Origin: Bacillus_BD sp963765265 | GTDB lineage: Bacteria > Bacillota > Bacilli > Bacillales > Cytobacillaceae | Length of the DNA stretch: 64,000 nucleotides | Assembly: GCA_963765265.1 (NCBI GenBank) | Contig: CAVXVN010000013.1 | Coordinates: 51,914-115,913, forward strand | Direction: 5' to 3' | Shown: piece by piece, positions 1-8,560 of the stretch | Numbering within the stretch: position 1 is the first letter of the stretch | Layout: each line of letters opens with the position of its first letter | Made by a program: the position numbers and the translations under genes | Notes under the pieces: generated by a model | Databases searched by the model: none | Told to the model about the DNA's origin: nothing | The model's input: only the letters and a program-made list of their open reading frames with translations

Positions 1-1
1 G

Positions 2-154
2 ATGTCTAACTCAAAAGTCATTGTGGCGATTAATAAAGATCCAGAAGCGCCTATTTTCGAGGTAGCAGATTATGGAATTGTTGGAGATTTATTCGATGTA
101 GTACCAATATTAATAGAGGAATTCAAAAAAACCGCAATGGCTGCGGGAGTCTAA
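2..154 (+). CDS. etfA: Electron transfer flavoprotein alpha subunit, C-terminal end (partial)
   Basis: Only the last 50 codons lie in the window; the gene begins upstream. The visible end (SKVIVAINKDPEAPIF, then VADYGIVGDLF) is the conserved FAD-binding tail of EtfA, in which the SNS/INKDPEAPIF loop and the D-x-G-I-V-G-D segment contact FAD. EtfAB collects electrons from acyl-CoA dehydrogenases in the cytosol. The gene lies 70 bases upstream of a FadF-like membrane oxidoreductase and precedes two acyl-CoA dehydrogenase genes, so it is very likely the dedicated electron carrier for this cluster. Confidence 0.9.
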   Translation: MSNSKVIVAINKDPEAPIFEVADYGIVGDLFDVVPILIEEFKKTAMAAGV

Positions 155-224
155 TGTTGTTGTATGGGGAGGATCCATTCCTCCCATTTATTTCAAAAGT
201 TTATCATTAGGGGGGATGAAAAAG

Positions 225-2303
225 ATGATATCATTACTGAATTTACTTGCTTTTCTAGCTGTGGCTGGATATGCAGCCTATTTGTTTATCAATCTTGTAT
301 ATACGAGGTATTTGTTTATAAAGCTTGGCAAAGAAGCAGAGTTCCAACCTAATCTGAAGGAACGAATCAATACGGTATTAATCAACGGCTTTGGACAGAA
401 AAAACTATTCAAAGACAAGAAAAGCGGTCTGATGCATTTAGTATTATTTTATACCTTTTTTATCATTCAAATAGGACTTATTGAACTCATCATAAAAGGA
501 TTTATTAAAGGCTATGAGTTTCCTTTTGGTGAGGCACATAAATATTTTAGTCTTATCCAAGAGTGGGCGACGTTCCTTATGCTGTTGGCTGTCGTATATG
601 GATTTTACCGTCGTTATGGTGAAAAATTAAAGCGATTGCAATGGAAACGTGATGGTAAAGCTGCCTTTGTTTATATCGCCTTATGTACTTTAACCTTATC
701 AATCCTGCTTTCATTAGGATTTGAAGCCATTATGTTAGGTCATGAACCAAATCTCGTTTACGCTCCATTCTCTGGAAGCATGGCGCTGCTGCTTTCCGGC
801 ATGGGAACAATGGCAGGAACGGTCTTGTTCTATGTATTTTGGTGGGTCCATATGCTGACTGTATTTACTTTTATGGTATTCGTACCACAGTCAAAGCAAT
901 TTCACGAATTATTTGCGATGTTTAATATCTTTTTCAAAAAACAAGGTCCTGTTGGAAAATTAAGAAAGATCGATTTTGAGGATGAGTCAGCTGAAGTATT
1001 TGGTGTTGGAAAAATTGAAGACTTTACTCGTCATCAATTGATGGATTTATACGCCTGTGCAGAATGTGGGCGATGCACGAATATGTGTCCAGCTTCAGGA
1101 ACAGGAAAAATGTTGTCTCCGATGGACCTCATTGTGAAGATGAGAGATCATTTGACAGAAAAAGGTGCAGCAATGACTTCTAGACAGCCATGGGTGCCCA
1201 CCTTTACTTTTAAAAACACAAGAGGAAATCAATTGGCTCTTGCGGGTGCCGGAGCCGGGGAATCTGCTGCAGCATTGGACAGTGTCAGCTTAATTGGAGA
1301 TGTCATCACGGAAGAAGAAATTTGGGCATGTACAACTTGCCGGAACTGTGAAGACCAATGTCCGGTAATGAATGAGCATGTTGATAAAATTATCGATTTA
1401 CGTCGTTACCTTGTCTTGACAGAAGGAAAAATGAATCCTGATGCACAGCGTGCCATCACAAATATCGAGCGCCAGGGAAATCCATGGGGTCTTAATCGAA
1501 AAGAGCGTGAAAATTGGCGTGATGGACGAGAGGATATTTCTGTTCCAACGGTTAAAGAAACGGAAAAGTCTGGAGAAGAATTTGAATATTTATTCTTTGT
1601 TGGCTCAATGGGCTCTTATGATAACCGCAGCCAAAAGATTGCCCAGTCCTTTGCCCGTGTCATGAATTTAGCAGGCATTTCCTTTGCGATTCTAGGTAAT
1701 AATGAGAAAAATTCAGGAGATACGCCGCGTAGAATCGGAAATGAGTTCTTATTCCAGGACTTAGCAAATGCCAATATTGCAAACTTCCAAAAGTATAACG
1801 TAAACAAAATTGTAACGATTGATCCACATGCCTATAATTCTTTTAAAAATGAATATCCAGACTTTGGACTAAAAGCGGAAATTTATCATCATACAGAATT
1901 GTTGGCTTTATGGATCAGAGAAGGAAGAATTAAATTTACAAAAGAACTAAATGAAGTGATTACTTATCATGATTCTTGTTATTTAGGCCGCTACAATACG
2001 GTTTATGATCCGCCACGTGAAATTTTAAAAGCAATTCCGGGTGTGAAAGTTGTTGAAGCTGCCCGCAACCGTGAAAATGCCATGTGCTGTGGAGCTGGCG
2101 GCGGTATGATGTGGACAGAGGAGAATACTGGAACACGGATTAATATCGCTAGAACTGAACAACTTCTTGAGACAAAACCAACCATGATTGGAAGCGGATG
2201 TCCGTATTGTTTAACGATGATCAGTGATGGTGTAAAGGCAAAGGAAGTTGAGGAGACAGTAGAATCCTTTGACATTGTTGAAATTTTGGAAAAAGCATTG
2301 TGA
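225..2303 (+). CDS. fadF: FadF-like membrane iron-sulfur EtfAB:(methyl)menaquinone oxidoreductase
   Basis: Resembles B. subtilis FadF/YwjF and the EMO family, which pass electrons from reduced EtfAB to menaquinone. The first ~250 residues carry several hydrophobic segments (NarI-like membrane domain). Two [4Fe-4S] motifs follow at about residues 278-288 (CAECGRCTNMC) and 369-379 (CTTCRNCEDQC). Two CCG/DUF224-type motifs come last (HDSCYLGRY and CCGAGGG, with a terminal CPYC). An in-frame ATG lies at 216, but it abuts the G-run that would serve as ribosome binding site. The ATG at 225 has an 9-base spacing and is chosen, giving 692 residues, close to the ~705 of FadF. The membrane b-type cytochrome-like domain and the heterodisulfide-reductase-like part are family knowledge; the quinone role is inferred from family and from etfA next door. 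Confidence 0.88.
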   Translation: MISLLNLLAFLAVAGYAAYLFINLVYTRYLFIKLGKEAEFQPNLKERINTVLINGFGQKKLFKDKKSGLMHLVLFYTFFIIQIGLIELIIKGFIKGYEFPFGEAHKYFSLIQEWATFLMLLAVVYGFYRRYGEKLKRLQWKRDGKAAFVYIALCTLTLSILLSLGFEAIMLGHEPNLVYAPFSGSMALLLSGMGTMAGTVLFYVFWWVHMLTVFTFMVFVPQSKQFHELFAMFNIFFKKQGPVGKLRKIDFEDESAEVFGVGKIEDFTRHQLMDLYACAECGRCTNMCPASGTGKMLSPMDLIVKMRDHLTEKGAAMTSRQPWVPTFTFKNTRGNQLALAGAGAGESAAALDSVSLIGDVITEEEIWACTTCRNCEDQCPVMNEHVDKIIDLRRYLVLTEGKMNPDAQRAITNIERQGNPWGLNRKERENWRDGREDISVPTVKETEKSGEEFEYLFFVGSMGSYDNRSQKIAQSFARVMNLAGISFAILGNNEKNSGDTPRRIGNEFLFQDLANANIANFQKYNVNKIVTIDPHAYNSFKNEYPDFGLKAEIYHHTELLALWIREGRIKFTKELNEVITYHDSCYLGRYNTVYDPPREILKAIPGVKVVEAARNRENAMCCGAGGGMMWTEENTGTRINIARTEQLLETKPTMIGSGCPYCLTMISDGVKAKEVEETVESFDIVEILEKAL

Positions 2304-2374
2304 ATGAGCAAGTAATAAACGTAATTAGCAAAGCAGCTTTAACAGTATAGATGGTTGAAAATGGAGGAATAGGA

Positions 2375-3070
2375 ATGAATTTGGTATTAATGGGGCTCCC
2401 TGGTGCTGGAAAAGGTACACAAGCTGAGAGAATCGTAGAGAAATATGGCATCCCTCATATTTCCACTGGGGATATGTTCCGTGCAGCCATTAAAGAAGGA
2501 ACTGAACTTGGTTTACAAGCTAAATCCTTTATGGATAAAGGTGATTTAGTACCAGATGAAGTGACGATTGGGATCGTACGCGAACGATTAAGTAAAGAAG
2601 ATTGTAATGAAGGCTTTTTGCTTGATGGATTTCCTAGAATGCTTGCTCAAGCTGAAGCGCTTGAAAACATTCTAGCTTCCTTAAGCCAAAAAATTGATTT
2701 TGTTATTAACATTGATGTAAATCAAGAGATTTTAATGGAACGTCTGACAGGTAGACGGATCTGTAAATCTTGTGGATCTACGTATCATCTTATCTTCAAT
2801 CCATCTGCCATAGAAGGCGTATGTGATCGATGTGACGGTGAATTGTACCAACGTGCGGATGACAATGCTGAAACTGTACAAAATCGCTTAGAAGTCAATC
2901 AAAAGCAAACAAAGCCACTACTTGATTTCTATGAATCAAAAGGATACTTACGAAATGTTAATGGACAACAAGATATTCGTAAAGTATTTGATGATCTCGA
3001 TCAATTACTGGGAAGTTGCATAAATGATTCGTTACTTTGCGAAAAATTATCAGTTTTGCGAGAATTTTAG
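2375..3070 (+). CDS. adk: Adenylate kinase (accessory copy)
   Basis: Catalyses ATP + AMP = 2 ADP. The P-loop GLPGAGKGTQ lies near residue 7, followed by STGDMFR and DGFPR. The LID carries the zinc-type four-Cys motif (CKSCGSTYH ... CDRC) typical of Gram-positive enzymes. The start at 2375 is set by GGAGG seven bases upstream; the upstream in-frame ATG at 2351 has no such site. The usual length is ~217 residues. This protein has 231, and its last ~15 residues (after DDLDQLLGS) do not resemble the family; that DNA also forms the upstream activator element of the next promoter. Placement among fatty-acyl genes suggests it recycles AMP made by an acyl-CoA ligase. This is inferred to be a second copy, because the housekeeping adk normally sits in the ribosomal protein cluster. 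Confidence 0.9.
   Translation: MNLVLMGLPGAGKGTQAERIVEKYGIPHISTGDMFRAAIKEGTELGLQAKSFMDKGDLVPDEVTIGIVRERLSKEDCNEGFLLDGFPRMLAQAEALENILASLSQKIDFVINIDVNQEILMERLTGRRICKSCGSTYHLIFNPSAIEGVCDRCDGELYQRADDNAETVQNRLEVNQKQTKPLLDFYESKGYLRNVNGQQDIRKVFDDLDQLLGSCINDSLLCEKLSVLREF
3026..3061 (+). promoter_or_regulatory. Upstream activating element 1 for a sigma-54 activator
   Basis: GATTCGTTAC is followed by two TTGCGA boxes (3037-3042 and 3056-3061, period 19) with ATTATCA between them. The same arrangement recurs upstream of the sigma-54 promoters at 11753 and 14790. Its last base is 43 nt before the GG of the promoter at 3104. It overlaps the 3' end of adk. The binding protein is not in the window. Confidence 0.7.
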
Positions 3071-3101
3071 AATTATTCTGTTTATTTATCAAGGTTAATT
3101 G

Positions 3102-3118
3102 TTGGCATGGAACTTGCA
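3102..3118 (+). promoter_or_regulatory. Sigma-54 (-24/-12) promoter for the acyl-CoA operon
   Basis: TTGGCATGGAACTTGCA matches the RpoN consensus TGGCAC-N5-TTGCA. The invariant GG (3104-3105) and GC (3116-3117) are separated by exactly 10 bases. It lies 36 bases upstream of the acyl-CoA dehydrogenase start and downstream of a TTGCGA activator element. Transcription from it should need an AAA+ enhancer-binding protein. Confidence 0.85.
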
Positions 3119-3153
3119 ATATAAATAATCAATAAACTAGAGGGGGAATAAAA

Positions 3154-4332
3154 ATGTTAAATTTTTCATTCACAGAAGAACAAGAATTTTTTCGTAAGAT
3201 GTTAAAGGACTTCGCAAAAGAGGAGTTATTGCCAAACTATACAAAGTGGGACAGAGAAGGGATTACACCAAGACATTTATGGAAGAAGTTAGGAGAATTA
3301 GGTGTTAATGGGCTTCGAATTCCGGAAGAGTATGGCGGCAGCGGTGCCGATTGCGTAACGACTGGGATTGCAGCAGAAGAAATTGGCCGAGGTGATTTTA
3401 ACCTTACCTATGCCGTAATGTTGAATGCTTTAATTGGCGAAATCATTAATAAACATGCTAGGGAGGAATTGAAGCAGGAGTGGCTTCCGAAAATAGCCAG
3501 CGGGGATCGAATCGTCGGCATTGCTATTACAGAGCCTAGTGCAGGAACGGACGCCGGTGGAATTAAAACAATGGCCGTTCGTAAAGGAGATGCGTATGTC
3601 CTAAACGGTGAAAAGTCCGGAATAAGCGTGGCAACAGTAGGAGATGCCTTTCTTGTTTTTGCTAAAACCGATCCTGAGCTGGGGAACCGTGGAATTAGCT
3701 GCTTTATCGTTCCTGCAGATCTTCCAGGAGTTGAATGTAAAGGTTATGAAGACATGGGGAATATTCCGGTTGGACGCGGTTCGGTTTATTTAACGGATGT
3801 AGAGGTACCAGAGGCGAACCTGATTGGCCTTGAAAACAAAGGCTTTTCCCAAGTCATGAATGGGTTTGATCTTAGCCGCCTGTTAATTGGTCTTCAATGT
3901 GTAGGGGCAGCTTCACAAAGTATAGATGAGACGATTGAACACGTTAAAATGCGAACTTCCTTTGGAAAGCCGCTCGCGACATATCAAGGGGTTTCCTTCC
4001 CAATTGTCACTCACTATACTCAGTTAGAGTTTGTGAAATGGCAGGCGTATCGAGGACTATGGCTTCGTGATCAAGGATTACCGCACTCCAAGGAATCTGC
4101 CTCTGTGAAATGGCTGGGGCCGAAATATGGTGTGGAAGCGATTCATGAATGCCTGTTGTTTAACGGTCACTATGGTTATACGAAAGAAATGCCTCACGAG
4201 CAGCGTTTGCGTGATGTCATTGGTTTGGAAATCGGAGATGGAACGGCACAAGCAAACATGATGGTCATTGCGAAGGATATCATCGGAAAAGAATTCAAAT
4301 CTACGAATCATTTAGTGGCTGCCAAAAGTTGA
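3154..4332 (+). CDS. Acyl-CoA dehydrogenase family protein (possibly cyclic acyl-CoA type)
   Basis: FAD-dependent alpha,beta-dehydrogenation of an acyl-CoA. Family landmarks are visible: an N-terminal helical domain with EEYGGSG, the AITEPSAGTDAGG flavin loop, the FVVKA-like FIVPADLPGVE segment, and C-terminal RTSFGKPLATYQ. The C-terminal active-site region reads IGLEIGDGTAQ instead of the usual YEGTSEIQ. I recall that variant from cyclohexanecarboxyl-CoA dehydrogenase-like members, so a cyclic or branched substrate is possible, but this is inference. It is the first gene after the sigma-54 promoter, with ribosome binding site AGAGGGGG. Length (392 aa) is normal. Confidence 0.85.
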   Translation: MLNFSFTEEQEFFRKMLKDFAKEELLPNYTKWDREGITPRHLWKKLGELGVNGLRIPEEYGGSGADCVTTGIAAEEIGRGDFNLTYAVMLNALIGEIINKHAREELKQEWLPKIASGDRIVGIAITEPSAGTDAGGIKTMAVRKGDAYVLNGEKSGISVATVGDAFLVFAKTDPELGNRGISCFIVPADLPGVECKGYEDMGNIPVGRGSVYLTDVEVPEANLIGLENKGFSQVMNGFDLSRLLIGLQCVGAASQSIDETIEHVKMRTSFGKPLATYQGVSFPIVTHYTQLEFVKWQAYRGLWLRDQGLPHSKESASVKWLGPKYGVEAIHECLLFNGHYGYTKEMPHEQRLRDVIGLEIGDGTAQANMMVIAKDIIGKEFKSTNHLVAAKS

Positions 4333-4413
4333 AACTGAATATGGAAGATGTTAAACACATTAGTGAATAGTAGATTCGTAATGGTTAAACGTTAAAAAAT
4401 AAGCAGGAATAAT

Positions 4414-4461
4414 AAATGAATAGATTTATAGGAGCATATGGCACCTTAAATCTATTCATTT
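4414..4461 (+). other. Perfect 15-bp inverted repeat enclosing a three-codon mini-ORF, thiolase leader
   Basis: AAATGAATAGATTTA (4414-4428) and its exact reverse complement (4447-4461) flank an 18-base loop. The loop holds ATAGGAGCATATG, which is a ribosome binding site and ATG followed by GCA CCT TAA. The same AGGAGCATATG string recurs as the real thiolase start (AGGAGGAGCATATG, start 4477). The hairpin ends 15 bases before the thiolase ATG. It could be a processing/stability element or a translational attenuator inside the operon. Confidence 0.6.
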
Positions 4462-4476
4462 CTATAGGAGGAGCAT

Positions 4477-5670
4477 ATGAAACCAGTATATGTAGTTGAA
4501 TCAGTTCGTACGGCTATAGGGAAAATGGGTGGAGCGCTAAAGGAGGTCCAACCTGATTTTCTTGCTGCTAAAGTGATTGAAGAAGTAGTTAGAAGAGCAA
4601 ACATAGACAAAGATGCAGTAGATGAAGTCATTCTTGGACAGACAAAACAATCTTCAGATGCCCCAAATATTGCTCGGTCAGCTTTGCTTCGGGCAGGTCT
4701 TCCCGTTGACATTCCGGGGTATACGGTACAAAGACAATGTGGTTCAGCGCTTCAGGCGATCAATAATGGTGCCCAACAAATTATAAGTGGGCTGGGTGAG
4801 GTGATTGTTGCTGGTGGTGTTGAATCAATGAGTTTAGCGCCATTTTATATTCGCAATGCCCGTTATGGCGTTGGAACAGGTAGTACCGTGCTAGTGGATT
4901 CTAATACAGAAAGCCAAGTACGGTCACAGCCGATTGAGGAGTATGGAAATCTGACGATGGGCATGACGGCGGAAAACTTAGCTGAAATCTATAAGATTTC
5001 CCGAATAGAGCAGGATGAGTTTGCCCAAAGAAGTCAGGAACTTGCCCATCAAGCCATCACTTCAGGCCGATTTGAAAAAGAAATCCTTCCTTATGAAATT
5101 CGCGAGCGTAAAAGTGTGAAGACCTTTGCTGTTGATGAACATCCACGTCTAACAACCGTAGAAAAGCTAGGCAGTTTAAAACCAGTTTTTAATGAAAATG
5201 GAACGGTTACTGCTGGAAACAGCAGCGGACGTAATGATGGAGCATCGGTTGTGGTGCTGATGTCTGGGGAAGCAGTCGAAAAATATGGCGTAAAGCCAAA
5301 AGCGAGGATCGTTTCACAGGCTGTGTCAGGTGTATCCCCTGAAATTATGGGAATCGGACCTGTTTCAGCAACCAAACTTGCTTTAAAGAGAGCAGGTTTA
5401 ACCTTGGCGGACATTGGTTTAATTGAGCTGAATGAGGCTTTTGCTGCACAATCGATTGCGGTCATAAAAGAGCTAAATATAGATTTAGATAAAGTGAACG
5501 TTAACGGTGGTGCCATTGCCCTAGGTCATCCATTAGGGGCAACTGGATCCATCCTTACAACAAAACTACTGCATGAAATGGAACGAAGAGGCGTGAAATA
5601 TGGATTAGTGACCTTGTGTATTGGTGGTGGACAAGGAATTACGACCATTTTTGAGAACTGTCAGATATAG
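4477..5670 (+). CDS. Thiolase (acetyl-CoA C-acyltransferase/acetyltransferase)
   Basis: Cleaves 3-oxoacyl-CoA with CoA to acetyl-CoA and a shortened acyl-CoA, or runs in reverse. The nucleophile Cys88 is in QRQCGSALQAI, His351 in GGAIALGHPLGATG, and the second catalytic Cys381 in LCIGGGQG, so all active-site elements are present. Length (397 aa) is that of degradative and biosynthetic thiolases; sequence alone does not tell which. A strong AGGAGG sits eight bases upstream. It is followed 16 bases later by the 3-hydroxyacyl-CoA dehydrogenase gene, as in other beta-oxidation operons. Confidence 0.92.
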   Translation: MKPVYVVESVRTAIGKMGGALKEVQPDFLAAKVIEEVVRRANIDKDAVDEVILGQTKQSSDAPNIARSALLRAGLPVDIPGYTVQRQCGSALQAINNGAQQIISGLGEVIVAGGVESMSLAPFYIRNARYGVGTGSTVLVDSNTESQVRSQPIEEYGNLTMGMTAENLAEIYKISRIEQDEFAQRSQELAHQAITSGRFEKEILPYEIRERKSVKTFAVDEHPRLTTVEKLGSLKPVFNENGTVTAGNSSGRNDGASVVVLMSGEAVEKYGVKPKARIVSQAVSGVSPEIMGIGPVSATKLALKRAGLTLADIGLIELNEAFAAQSIAVIKELNIDLDKVNVNGGAIALGHPLGATGSILTTKLLHEMERRGVKYGLVTLCIGGGQGITTIFENCQI

Positions 5671-5686
5671 AATAGGAGGAAAAGAA

Positions 5687-6538
5687 ATGGAAGTAAGTAA
5701 GATTGCTGTAATCGGAAGTGGAACAATGGGTCGCGGGATTGCCTATACGGCTGCTTTATCTGGATATGAAGTGACTCTTCAGGATATATCAGCAGAGGCA
5801 CTTGAAAAAGCAAATGATTACAACGTGTCACTTGCAAATCAAAGTGTAGAAAAAGGGTATATCACTAGTGAACAACGAGACCTTGTTCTACAAAATTTAA
5901 CCTATACAACAGAGTTGCAGGAAGCAGTGCAGAGTGCTGATTTGGTCATTGAAGCCATCCTTGAACTTATGGATTTAAAGGTTGAAACCTTCCAAAAAGT
6001 TGAGCAATATGCACCAGCACATGCCATTTTAGCAACGAATACTTCAACAATGAGCCCAACGGAAATAGGGGCGGCCACGACAAGACCGGAGAAGTTTGTC
6101 GCGATGCATTTCTTCAACCCTGTTCACCGTATGAAATTAATTGAGATTATTCGTGGAATGGATACTTCAGACGAGACGGTCGAAGTCATTAAGACTGTAT
6201 CTGAAAAAATGGGAAAAGAAACCGTTGAAATAAACGAATTTCCAGGCTTTGTCACCAGCCGCATGAATTGTCTGATTGGAAACGAAGCCATGAATATGCT
6301 GATGGAAGGGGTCGCATCAGCTGAACATATTGACAAGGCCATTAAGCTTGGTTTAAACCATCCGATGGGTCCGCTGGAAATGGCCGATCTCGTTGGGTTG
6401 GACAGCCGTCTTCGCAACATGCAGTACCTGTACGAAAGTCTTGGCGAGAAATATCGTCCATCTCCATTACTGGTGAAATATGTGAAATCTGGACGCTTAG
6501 GCAGGAAGTCAGGGCAAGGTTTTTATAACTATAATTAA
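5687..6538 (+). CDS. 3-hydroxyacyl-CoA dehydrogenase (Hbd/PaaH type)
   Basis: NAD-dependent oxidation of 3-hydroxyacyl-CoA to 3-oxoacyl-CoA. The N-terminal Rossmann motif is GSGTMGRGIAY. The catalytic HFFNPVHRMKLIE segment and the downstream NEFPGFVTSRM helix are typical of the single-domain 282-residue enzymes; length here is 283. The chosen start is the ATG after AGGAGGAAAAGAA; longer readings would overlap the thiolase. It lies between thiolase and an acyl-CoA dehydrogenase in the sigma-54-driven operon. Confidence 0.92.
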   Translation: MEVSKIAVIGSGTMGRGIAYTAALSGYEVTLQDISAEALEKANDYNVSLANQSVEKGYITSEQRDLVLQNLTYTTELQEAVQSADLVIEAILELMDLKVETFQKVEQYAPAHAILATNTSTMSPTEIGAATTRPEKFVAMHFFNPVHRMKLIEIIRGMDTSDETVEVIKTVSEKMGKETVEINEFPGFVTSRMNCLIGNEAMNMLMEGVASAEHIDKAIKLGLNHPMGPLEMADLVGLDSRLRNMQYLYESLGEKYRPSPLLVKYVKSGRLGRKSGQGFYNYN

Positions 6539-6583
6539 AAGTGAGAGTCACATAGAAATACAAATGAAAGGAATGTGAAGATA

Positions 6584-7732
6584 ATGGATCAAGTAATAAC
6601 AAAAGACATCCAATATTTAAAACAGGGAATTCGCGAGTTTATCGACAATGAAGTAGAACCAAAAGCCATGATAATCGAGGAAACCAACGAAATTCCGCAA
6701 GAAATAATGGAAAAATCAAAGGAAATGGGCTTATTTGCCCTTAGTATTCCAGAAGAATATGGCGGGTTAGGCATTGGCATGGTGGGAAAATGTGCACTCT
6801 TAGAGGAAGTCGGCAGAACTCACAATGGCTATACAACCGTCATTGGCGGCCATACAGGAATTGGCAGCGTCGGAATCGTAGAGCTGGCAAATGAAGCGCA
6901 AAAGCAGAAATATCTGCCAAAAATGGCAAGCGGAGAAAGCATTGGTGCCTTTGCTTTAACAGAGCCAAGTGCAGGCTCACATGCGTACAACTTAAAAACA
7001 ACAGCGGTTAAAAAAGGCGATCATTACGTCTTGAATGGATCGAAATGCTATATAACGAATGCTGGAATTGCTGATGTGTTCACGGTAATGGCCGTTACAG
7101 ATCCGTTGAAAGGTCCTAAGGGGATTACTTCTTTTATCGTTGAAAAGAATTTCCCAGGCTTTAAGCTTGGCAATAGAGAGAAGAAAATGGGTCTCCATGG
7201 CTCACATACCTGGGAGATTTTCTTCGAGGATTGCGAAGTGCCGGTTGAGAACATGTTAGGCGAAGAGGGGCAAGGTTATGTAAACGCTTTAAAAATTCTA
7301 GCAAATGGACGGGCGGCAATGGCTGCGAGAAACCTAGGTTCCGCTGATAAATTGCTAGAAATGTCACTTGATTATTCGCATATGCGTATTCAGTTTGGGA
7401 AACCGATATTTGAACAGCAAATCATTCAACACTATTTGGCTGAAATGGCAACAGAGATTGAAGCGCTTCGTGCACTTACTTATCATGTTGCTCATATGGT
7501 AGATCAAAATAAGAACGTGATTAAAGAAGCCGCCATGGTCAAATTGTTTGGCTCTGAAACCTATAACCGTGTTGCTGATAAAGCCGTGCAAATTCATGGA
7601 GGAATGGGCTATATTTCGGAGTATCCAATCGAACGTTTTTACCGTGATGCTCGAATTACAAGAATTTACGAAGGAACCTCTGAAATTCAAAAGAATATTA
7701 TCGCGGCCCAATTGCACAAGAAATATCAATAA
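6584..7732 (+). CDS. Acyl-CoA dehydrogenase
   Basis: FAD-dependent acyl-CoA dehydrogenase of standard length (382 aa). Visible landmarks are EEYGGLGIG, FALTEPSAGSHA, the FAD/ETF-facing GLHGSHTWEIFFEDCEVP segment, RIQFGKPIFEQQ, and the catalytic base Glu363 in IYEGTSEIQKNI. ATG 6584 is preferred over the in-frame GTG at 6575, which is only two bases from the AAAGGA site. Unlike the first dehydrogenase of the operon, this one has the canonical straight-chain active site, so the two probably act on different intermediates. Confidence 0.92.
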   Translation: MDQVITKDIQYLKQGIREFIDNEVEPKAMIIEETNEIPQEIMEKSKEMGLFALSIPEEYGGLGIGMVGKCALLEEVGRTHNGYTTVIGGHTGIGSVGIVELANEAQKQKYLPKMASGESIGAFALTEPSAGSHAYNLKTTAVKKGDHYVLNGSKCYITNAGIADVFTVMAVTDPLKGPKGITSFIVEKNFPGFKLGNREKKMGLHGSHTWEIFFEDCEVPVENMLGEEGQGYVNALKILANGRAAMAARNLGSADKLLEMSLDYSHMRIQFGKPIFEQQIIQHYLAEMATEIEALRALTYHVAHMVDQNKNVIKEAAMVKLFGSETYNRVADKAVQIHGGMGYISEYPIERFYRDARITRIYEGTSEIQKNIIAAQLHKKYQ

Positions 7733-7781
7733 GAAGGAATTCATGAAAAACTAAGAAACGAACAAAAAGGGGGGAATCTTT

Positions 7782-8540
7782 TTGCGGCTTAAAGGTAAAA
7801 TTGCCTTTATCACTGGTGCTGGGGGCCCTATGGGACAAGCGATTGCTATACGTTTTGCCGAGGAGGGTGCAAAACTAGTAATCACAGATATTTCTCAGAA
7901 TCGATTAAATCAAACAAGAGAAAAAGTGCTTGAATTTATCGATGCTGATCATGTTATCGCCATAAGAGCTAATGTACTAGCATTTGATGAAGTAAAAGAA
8001 GTGGTGGAGGAAGCGAATAACAGATTCGCGAAAATAGATATTCTCGTGAATGTTGTTGGTGGAATCCGTGATCGTAACATGATTAAATCCATTTTTGAAA
8101 TTGATGGTGAACGTTGGGACAGTACCATGGAACTCAATTTAAAGGGAACCTTTAATTGTACAAAATTAATTGCCCCAACGATGCTAGATCATGGTTATGG
8201 AAAAATCATCAATATTTCTACGATTCATTTTGACGGGGAGAAGGGGTACGCCGATTATGGGGCTGCTAAGGCGGGAGTCGCTTCCTTTACGAGAACAGCT
8301 GCGAAGGAATTAAGTCCTGCTATTAATGTGAATTGTATTGCGCCGGGGTTAATTCAAACCTCGATCTTAGACAGAATGGACAGCGAAGCTCTTGAAGAAT
8401 ATCGTAAAAACACTTTATTGGGAAGGTTAGGAAAACCCATTGATGTCGCCAATGCTGCACTATTTTTAGCCAGTGATGAAGCAGCTTATATTACTGGGCA
8501 TATCATACCTGTTTCTGGTGGAATATGGCCCCATCTATAA
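7782..8540 (+). CDS. Short-chain dehydrogenase/reductase (SDR)
   Basis: NAD(P)-dependent SDR, 252 aa. The cofactor loop is TGAGGPMGQ, the catalytic triad is Ser146, Tyr159 and Lys163 (YADYGAAK), and the end is typical (ITGHIIPVSGG). It starts at TTG, set by an AGGGGGG site; no ATG fits. In an operon with a possible cyclic acyl-CoA dehydrogenase, a 2-hydroxycyclohexanecarboxyl-CoA dehydrogenase (BadH-like) role is conceivable but unproven; other hydroxyacyl substrates are equally possible. Confidence 0.85.
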   Translation: MRLKGKIAFITGAGGPMGQAIAIRFAEEGAKLVITDISQNRLNQTREKVLEFIDADHVIAIRANVLAFDEVKEVVEEANNRFAKIDILVNVVGGIRDRNMIKSIFEIDGERWDSTMELNLKGTFNCTKLIAPTMLDHGYGKIINISTIHFDGEKGYADYGAAKAGVASFTRTAAKELSPAINVNCIAPGLIQTSILDRMDSEALEEYRKNTLLGRLGKPIDVANAALFLASDEAAYITGHIIPVSGGIWPHL

Positions 8541-8560
8541 TCGAAAAGGAGGGGTAGCCA

